The notes beneath the pieces are model-generated. The model worked only from the letters and a program-made list of their open reading frames with translations. It was not told the origin of the DNA and searched no databases. Shown piece by piece: positions 60,187 through 64,000 of a DNA stretch of 64,000 nucleotides. The stretch is taken from the NCBI RefSeq assembly GCF_014202335.1, contig NZ_JACHGP010000002.1, forward strand, positions 637,691-701,690, in the 5' to 3' direction. Position numbers and translations under genes: made by a program. The DNA comes from Mycobacterium sp. AZCC_0083. GTDB lineage: Bacteria; Actinomycetota; Actinomycetes; Mycobacteriales; Mycobacteriaceae. Every line of letters starts with the position of its first letter. Position 1 is the stretch's first letter.

Positions 60187-60233
60187 CGTCTCCATTCGCC
60201 ACTGTGTGATGCTCATCGATACTGTTCCCATAG

Positions 60234-60247
60234 GTGACTCAGGTCAC
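60234..60247. promoter_or_regulatory. Inverted repeat between tctC and the sensor kinase
   Basis: GTGAC-TCAG-GTCAC lies in the divergent spacer. It could be a site for the CitB-type regulator encoded at 61925; the arms are short (5 bases), so this is tentative. Confidence 0.3.
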
Positions 60248-60276
60248 TCTTTCGGACGCAAAGGAAGTTCTGGTCG

Positions 60277-61932
60277 TTGAGTACACGGAGCCGAACGCCG
60301 AGGCGCACCAGGTTCTCCACCCCGCGGATCGCCGCCCGCAGCCTGGCGGGCCAGTTCCTGGTCTTCCAGCTGCTGGTGGTGTTCGTGGTGCTGGGTGCGG
60401 TCGCCGCGGTCTCCGTGGCGCAGTCCAATCAGGAGTTTCGCGAGGTTCGCGGCCAGCGGATGATCGCGGTCGCCGAGAACCTCTCCTCGACGCCGATCGT
60501 CCGCGAACGCTACGCAGATCCGTTCGCCGCTTTGGTGCTGGCGCCCGACGTGGACCGGGCAGTCGCGCTGTCAGGTGCAGGCCTGGTCGAGATCCTCGCC
60601 CCCGACGGCCGGGTCCGGGTGTCGTCGGATCCGTCCCGCGCCGGCGACCGGACCGACTTCGGTCGCAGCCAGGTGGTGAAGGGCCGAGCCTGGTCGGGGG
60701 ATCTCGACGTGGACGGCGCGCACTCACTGGTCGGCCAGGTGCCGATCCTGGCCATCGACGGCGCGGTGCTCGCCGTCGTCTCGGTCAGCGAGCCGTATCC
60801 GTCGACGTGGCAACTGCTCAGCGGCGCAGGCGAACGCCTGCTGGTGTATCTCGGGCTCGGCGCCGCGCTCGGCGTGCTGGCGTCGTGGCTGTTGTCCCGG
60901 CGCATCAAACGGCACACCAGGGGCCTTGAGGTCGCGGAGATCGCCGGGCTGGCCGATCACCGGGAAGCGTTGCTGCACAGCATCCGTGAGGGCGTGGTGG
61001 CGGTGAACACCGACGGTGTCATCACGCTGCTCAACGACAGCGCGCAGGATCTGCTCGACGTGACCGGTGACGCCGTCGGGCGTCGGGTCGACTCGGTGGG
61101 GCTGGACCCCGCCGTCGAAGAGTTCCTGGCATCCGGAGAGGACAGTCGTGACGTGGTGATCGTCACCCGCACAAGGGTTCTCGCGTTGAACCGCCGGGCC
61201 GCCAGTACCGGTGGAGAGCGCATCGGTACTGTCACCACGATGCGGGACAGTACCGAACTGGCCTCGATGCAGGGGCAGCTGTCGTCGCACAAGAGTGTCA
61301 CCGACACCTTGCGCGCGCAGACGCATGAGTTCGCCAACCAGCTGCACACCATCTCGGGTCTGGTCCAACTCGGCGAGTACGACTCGGTGCGCGATCTGGT
61401 CGGAACGCTGACCCGCCGCCGCGCCGAGATCAGCGATGCGGTGACCCGACACGTCGCCGACCCGGCGGTCGCCGCGCTGCTGATCGCGAAGACCTCCCTT
61501 GCCGCCGAAAGCGGCGTCGCACTGGTGCTCGACGAGCGTAGCCACCTCGCGGCCCTTGACCCCGCACTGGCCACCGACGTGATCACGGTGCTCGGCAACC
61601 TCATCGACAACGCGGTCGACGTGTCGGAGGGGACCGATCGCAGGGTCGTCGTCGTCGCGGTCGACGACGCCGGCGCGCTGACCATCTCGGTCGCCGACTC
61701 GGGTCCTGGCGTGCCAGAACACCTGCGCGAGACGATCTTCGCCCGTGGTGTCACGTCCAAGCTCGACGTCCCCGGCGGCCGGGGAATCGGACTGGCCCTG
61801 GTCCGGCTGGTCAGCGCGCAGCTGGGCGGGGCGGTCGAGGTATTGGATGGACCGGAGGGCGGCGCCGTCTTCGAGGTGCGGCTGCCCTTGTCCCGCTCCG
61901 TCCCGAGCACGGGGGGTTCGAGCGATGCGTGA
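60277..61932 (+). CDS. CitA/DcuS-type sensor histidine kinase
   Basis: A 551-residue kinase. Helix 1 (about 26-47) and helix 2 (about 187-207) enclose an extracytoplasmic PASp-type sensor domain, then a cytoplasmic PAS domain (about 225-330). The H-box is AQTHEFANQLHTI with His350, and the HATPase domain has NLIDNAVD, DSGPGVP and GRGIGLALV. This arrangement is that of carboxylate sensors. It is divergent from tctCBA, which it probably controls together with the next gene. The TTG start has GGAAG 9 bases before it. Confidence 0.9.
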   Translation: MSTRSRTPRRTRFSTPRIAARSLAGQFLVFQLLVVFVVLGAVAAVSVAQSNQEFREVRGQRMIAVAENLSSTPIVRERYADPFAALVLAPDVDRAVALSGAGLVEILAPDGRVRVSSDPSRAGDRTDFGRSQVVKGRAWSGDLDVDGAHSLVGQVPILAIDGAVLAVVSVSEPYPSTWQLLSGAGERLLVYLGLGAALGVLASWLLSRRIKRHTRGLEVAEIAGLADHREALLHSIREGVVAVNTDGVITLLNDSAQDLLDVTGDAVGRRVDSVGLDPAVEEFLASGEDSRDVVIVTRTRVLALNRRAASTGGERIGTVTTMRDSTELASMQGQLSSHKSVTDTLRAQTHEFANQLHTISGLVQLGEYDSVRDLVGTLTRRRAEISDAVTRHVADPAVAALLIAKTSLAAESGVALVLDERSHLAALDPALATDVITVLGNLIDNAVDVSEGTDRRVVVVAVDDAGALTISVADSGPGVPEHLRETIFARGVTSKLDVPGGRGIGLALVRLVSAQLGGAVEVLDGPEGGAVFEVRLPLSRSVPSTGGSSDA

Positions 61933-62593
61933 CGTGCTCGTGGTCGACGACGACTTCATGGTCGCGGAGATCCACCGCCGGTTCGTCGAGCGAATCGACG
62001 GGTTCCGCGCCGCCGGCGTCGCCCGCACCGGCAGCGAAGCTCTGGAGCAGGCTGCCGGATCGAGCCCCGACCTGATCTTGCTCGACGTGTACCTGCCCGA
62101 CATGACTGGCCTGGAAGTGTTGCAGCGCTTGCGTTCCCGCGGCGACCGCGTCGGGGTCATCATGATCACCGCCGCTCGGGAACTCGATACCGTCTCCGGC
62201 GCCCTCGACGGCGGTGCGGCCGACTACCTGATAAAGCCGTTCGAGTTCGACCAGTTCAAGGCGAAGCTCGAGGCGTTCGCCGCGCGTGACGACGCACTGC
62301 GATCTGCCTCCGGCGTCGACCAGTCCCTTATCGATTCGCTGTTCGGCGGCGCCATACCCGCGCGCGGCGGCGAAGCGCTGCCCAAGGGCCTTGGCGCCGA
62401 GACGGGCGAACTGGTGCTCGACGCGGTCCGCTCCGCCGGCGAGGTCTCCGCCGCCGAATGTGCGGAGCTGGTGGGGATCTCGCGGGTCAGTGCCCGCCGC
62501 TATCTCGAGCATTACCTGAGCACCGGTGCCCTTCAACTCCGTCTGCAGTACGGCGCAGGCCGGCCCGAGCGGCGCTACCGCGTCAACGCTTAG
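61925..62593 (+). CDS. CitB/DcuR-type response regulator
   Basis: A 222-residue regulator. The receiver domain (1-120) has Asp8-Asp10, the phosphoacceptor Asp54 in LILLDVYLPDM, Thr82 and Lys104 in LIKPFEF. The C-terminal helix-turn-helix (about 165-210) has EVSAAECAELVGISRVSARR. It overlaps the kinase stop by 8 bases, so the two are coupled. It is expected to regulate the tct operon. Confidence 0.9.
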   Translation: MRDVLVVDDDFMVAEIHRRFVERIDGFRAAGVARTGSEALEQAAGSSPDLILLDVYLPDMTGLEVLQRLRSRGDRVGVIMITAARELDTVSGALDGGAADYLIKPFEFDQFKAKLEAFAARDDALRSASGVDQSLIDSLFGGAIPARGGEALPKGLGAETGELVLDAVRSAGEVSAAECAELVGISRVSARRYLEHYLSTGALQLRLQYGAGRPERRYRVNA

Positions 62594-63870
62594 GCGGCGT
62601 GTTTGGCGATGAGGATGCCCATGTTGACTTCGATCGAACTGATGTCGATGCGTCGGGCCCCGGGTAGTGGCGGCGCCTTGGAGTGATAGTGAGCACCGGT
62701 AGGCGTGGTGAATTCCGCGTGATGGCAACCGGTTTCATCCTGGCCGGTGGTGACTTGCCAGCCGGGTGCTTCCTTGGCGTAATTGCACGCCTCGCACACC
62801 CCCAACCCATTCACCCCGCTGGTGGCCCCACTACGATGGTGGGCGCTGGCGTGGTCGTGATGGCGGATCGGGGCATCGCAGTACGGGGTGCGACACGTGT
62901 CGTCACGCAGGTCGATGAACCGCGACAGGCCCTTCGGAAACAACCGGGCCCGCGATTCCATCGCCACCAACGCCCCACTGCGGGGATGCTTGTACAGTCG
63001 GCGCAGCGTGGCCCGCGACCGCCGATCGCCCACCGAGGCCGCGATCAAGCGTCGCCCGACCGCGGCGGGCACCGGCCCGAACCCCGCGACCCGGGCCGGT
63101 TCACTATCACCGGCGAACAGGCTCTCATCGGTGATCACCAGATTCACCGCCACCGGCACCGGCACCTCCGCAGCCCGCCCGGTCACCCGCTCCACCAAGG
63201 TGTCGGCCATCACCTGGCCCTTCCCGCGCCCGTCACCGCAGGTGTCGCCGGCCCGGTGCAAGGCCGCGTAGACCGCCACCCCTTGGGTCATCGGCAGCAG
63301 GGCGGTCACATGGGCCATGGCGTCCGGCGCCGGGCGAATCGTGACGGTGCGTTCGGACTCGGCCCGCACCGCCCGGTCCACGACGGCGTGCGGATCCAAC
63401 CGGTAGGCGATCTTCTTGGCATCGGCCGTGATCCGGGCATCACCCAGTCCGTCCAACTCGGTGAGGTCTGAGCAGAGTTCGGCGTCCAACGTGCGGCGGT
63501 CCTCGACGTCCAGGCAGGCCGACTCCCGCACGATCAGCGTGGCCCGCCACTCCGAGAGCGCCCCGGCCTCCAGAGCGGCCAGAGTGTGCGGCATCTCGTG
63601 CACCAATGCTCTGGCGAACCCCAGATGCCGGCCGCCGCGGTTCGGGGAATCCCGCCGCGCCAACGCCACCTCCGAGCCCAACCCACGCCCACGCTTGGCG
63701 GCAGGTACTCCTTTCGCGGCCTCCGCCGAACGCCGGGCCACATCCAGAGCGGCGGTGACCCGCGCCTGCGCCGCCGCCGCGGCCGACTTCAGCCACTCCA
63801 GCTCCGCGATACGCTCCACCAGGGCAGACTCATCCGCGTCTGGGTCGACGATCACCAACTCTTCGAACAC
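62590..63870 (-). CDS. DUF222 / HNH endonuclease-domain protein (13E12 family), second copy
   Basis: The product is 426 residues, with DUF222 (about 1-280) followed by the HNH motif: CRTPYCDAPIRHHDHASAHH and CEACNYAKEAPGW. The core is related to the protein at 9796-11469 but the linker and N-terminus are much shorter. The GTG at 63870 (MFEELV-like start) is chosen because TACACT lies 7 bases before it and a perfect LexA box covers it; a longer frame to 63924 would hide that promoter. The stop overlaps the response regulator gene by four bases. Confidence 0.87.
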   Translation of the reverse strand: MFEELVIVDPDADESALVERIAELEWLKSAAAAAQARVTAALDVARRSAEAAKGVPAAKRGRGLGSEVALARRDSPNRGGRHLGFARALVHEMPHTLAALEAGALSEWRATLIVRESACLDVEDRRTLDAELCSDLTELDGLGDARITADAKKIAYRLDPHAVVDRAVRAESERTVTIRPAPDAMAHVTALLPMTQGVAVYAALHRAGDTCGDGRGKGQVMADTLVERVTGRAAEVPVPVAVNLVITDESLFAGDSEPARVAGFGPVPAAVGRRLIAASVGDRRSRATLRRLYKHPRSGALVAMESRARLFPKGLSRFIDLRDDTCRTPYCDAPIRHHDHASAHHRSGATSGVNGLGVCEACNYAKEAPGWQVTTGQDETGCHHAEFTTPTGAHYHSKAPPLPGARRIDISSIEVNMGILIAKHAA

Positions 63871-63878
63871 ATGTTCGA
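63863..63878. promoter_or_regulatory. Perfect LexA/SOS box over the start codon
   Basis: TCGAAC-ACAT-GTTCGA is an exact match to the mycobacterial SOS box. It spans the start codon and touches the -10 of the second DUF222-HNH gene, predicting DNA-damage induction. Confidence 0.85.
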
Positions 63879-63883
63879 GTGTA
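63878..63883 (-). promoter_or_regulatory. -10 element of the second DUF222-HNH gene
   Basis: TACACT on the minus strand, 7 bases before the GTG at 63870. Confidence 0.5.
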
Positions 63884-63916
63884 CACCGATCTCCTGACCG
63901 GCCTGTTGTCATCTCG

Positions 63917-63960
63917 CAGGACATCGGTGACAGTTCTGTATCAGGACACCGGTAACAGTT
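63917..63960. repeat. 19-bp direct repeat near the window end
   Basis: CAGGACATCGGTGACAGTT (63917-63935) and CAGGACACCGGTAACAGTT (63942-63960) are 25 bases apart with two differences; GGTGACACTTCTG follows at 63974. It may be the end of an insertion element that continues past 64000; no transposase is visible in the window. Confidence 0.5.
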
Positions 63961-64000
63961 TGGGCGGTCTTGGTGGTGACACTTCTGCCATCAAGCTCCG

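Overview
The window is high-GC actinobacterial DNA whose gene order follows the Rv2109c-Rv2141c segment of the Mycobacterium tuberculosis map: prcA-prcB-pup-dop, mpa, lppK, trmI, hisG-hisE, metH, a PAC2 gene, mshC, cysQ, uppP, lppL, pyrD, a PEBP gene, a dapE-like gene and tRNA-Leu. A GlcP-type glucose porter, a fused assimilatory nitrate reductase and NirBD point to a fast-growing environmental mycobacterium (Mycolicibacterium type). Product names rest on residues and motifs read directly and on remembered family knowledge; no database was searched.

Layout. 1-4200: an incomplete tandem-DivIVA protein, then the 20S proteasome core (prcBA), Pup and the depupylase Dop. 4200-9800: a ThrE-type exporter and two related membrane proteins that bracket a two-component system. 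9800-13400: a DUF222-HNH (13E12-type) gene, then a TetR regulator facing a frameshifted DUF418 membrane gene across a perfect palindromic operator. 13400-18500: mpa, two small MTB12-fold exported proteins, DUF503, trmI and a RecB-type nuclease. 18500-27800: thioesterase, LLM oxidoreductase, an ArsR-SRPBCC-flavodoxin operon, a mercuric-reductase-like flavoprotein, hisE-hisG, glcP and a HAD phosphatase. 28600-32750: a metH of the E. coli subtype under a probable S-adenosylhomocysteine (SAH) riboswitch, followed by the decayed start of what looks like the original mycobacterial metH. 32750-46950: PAC2 protein, two lipoproteins, an SDR remnant, mshC, cysQ, a gyrase-tower/GNAT fusion, the SCO1664-DUF3090-histidine phosphatase trio, uppP, lppL, pyrD, PEBP, peptidase and tRNA-Leu(GAG). 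46950-64000: an HSL-type esterase, nitrate assimilation (fused nitrate reductase, NarK, NirB, NirD), a TctCBA-UspA operon with a divergent CitA/CitB-type sensor-regulator pair, and a second DUF222-HNH gene.

Working together. Pup, Dop, Mpa and PrcBA form the Pup-proteasome route. NarK imports nitrate, the fused reductase makes nitrite and NirBD makes ammonium. TctCBA probably imports a tri- or dicarboxylate sensed by the adjacent kinase. MshC makes mycothiol, and CysQ acts in sulfur and inositol phosphate metabolism.

The strongest new observations are: (1) replacement of metH at its own locus, with a remnant of the old gene beside a riboswitch-controlled newcomer; (2) two DUF222-HNH genes whose start codons lie inside LexA/SOS boxes in the same register; (3) a gyrase-tower domain fused to an acetyltransferase; (4) paralogous membrane proteins bracketing a two-component system; (5) at least fourteen start codons placed 6-8 bases after a TANNNT -10 element, as expected for leaderless mRNAs.
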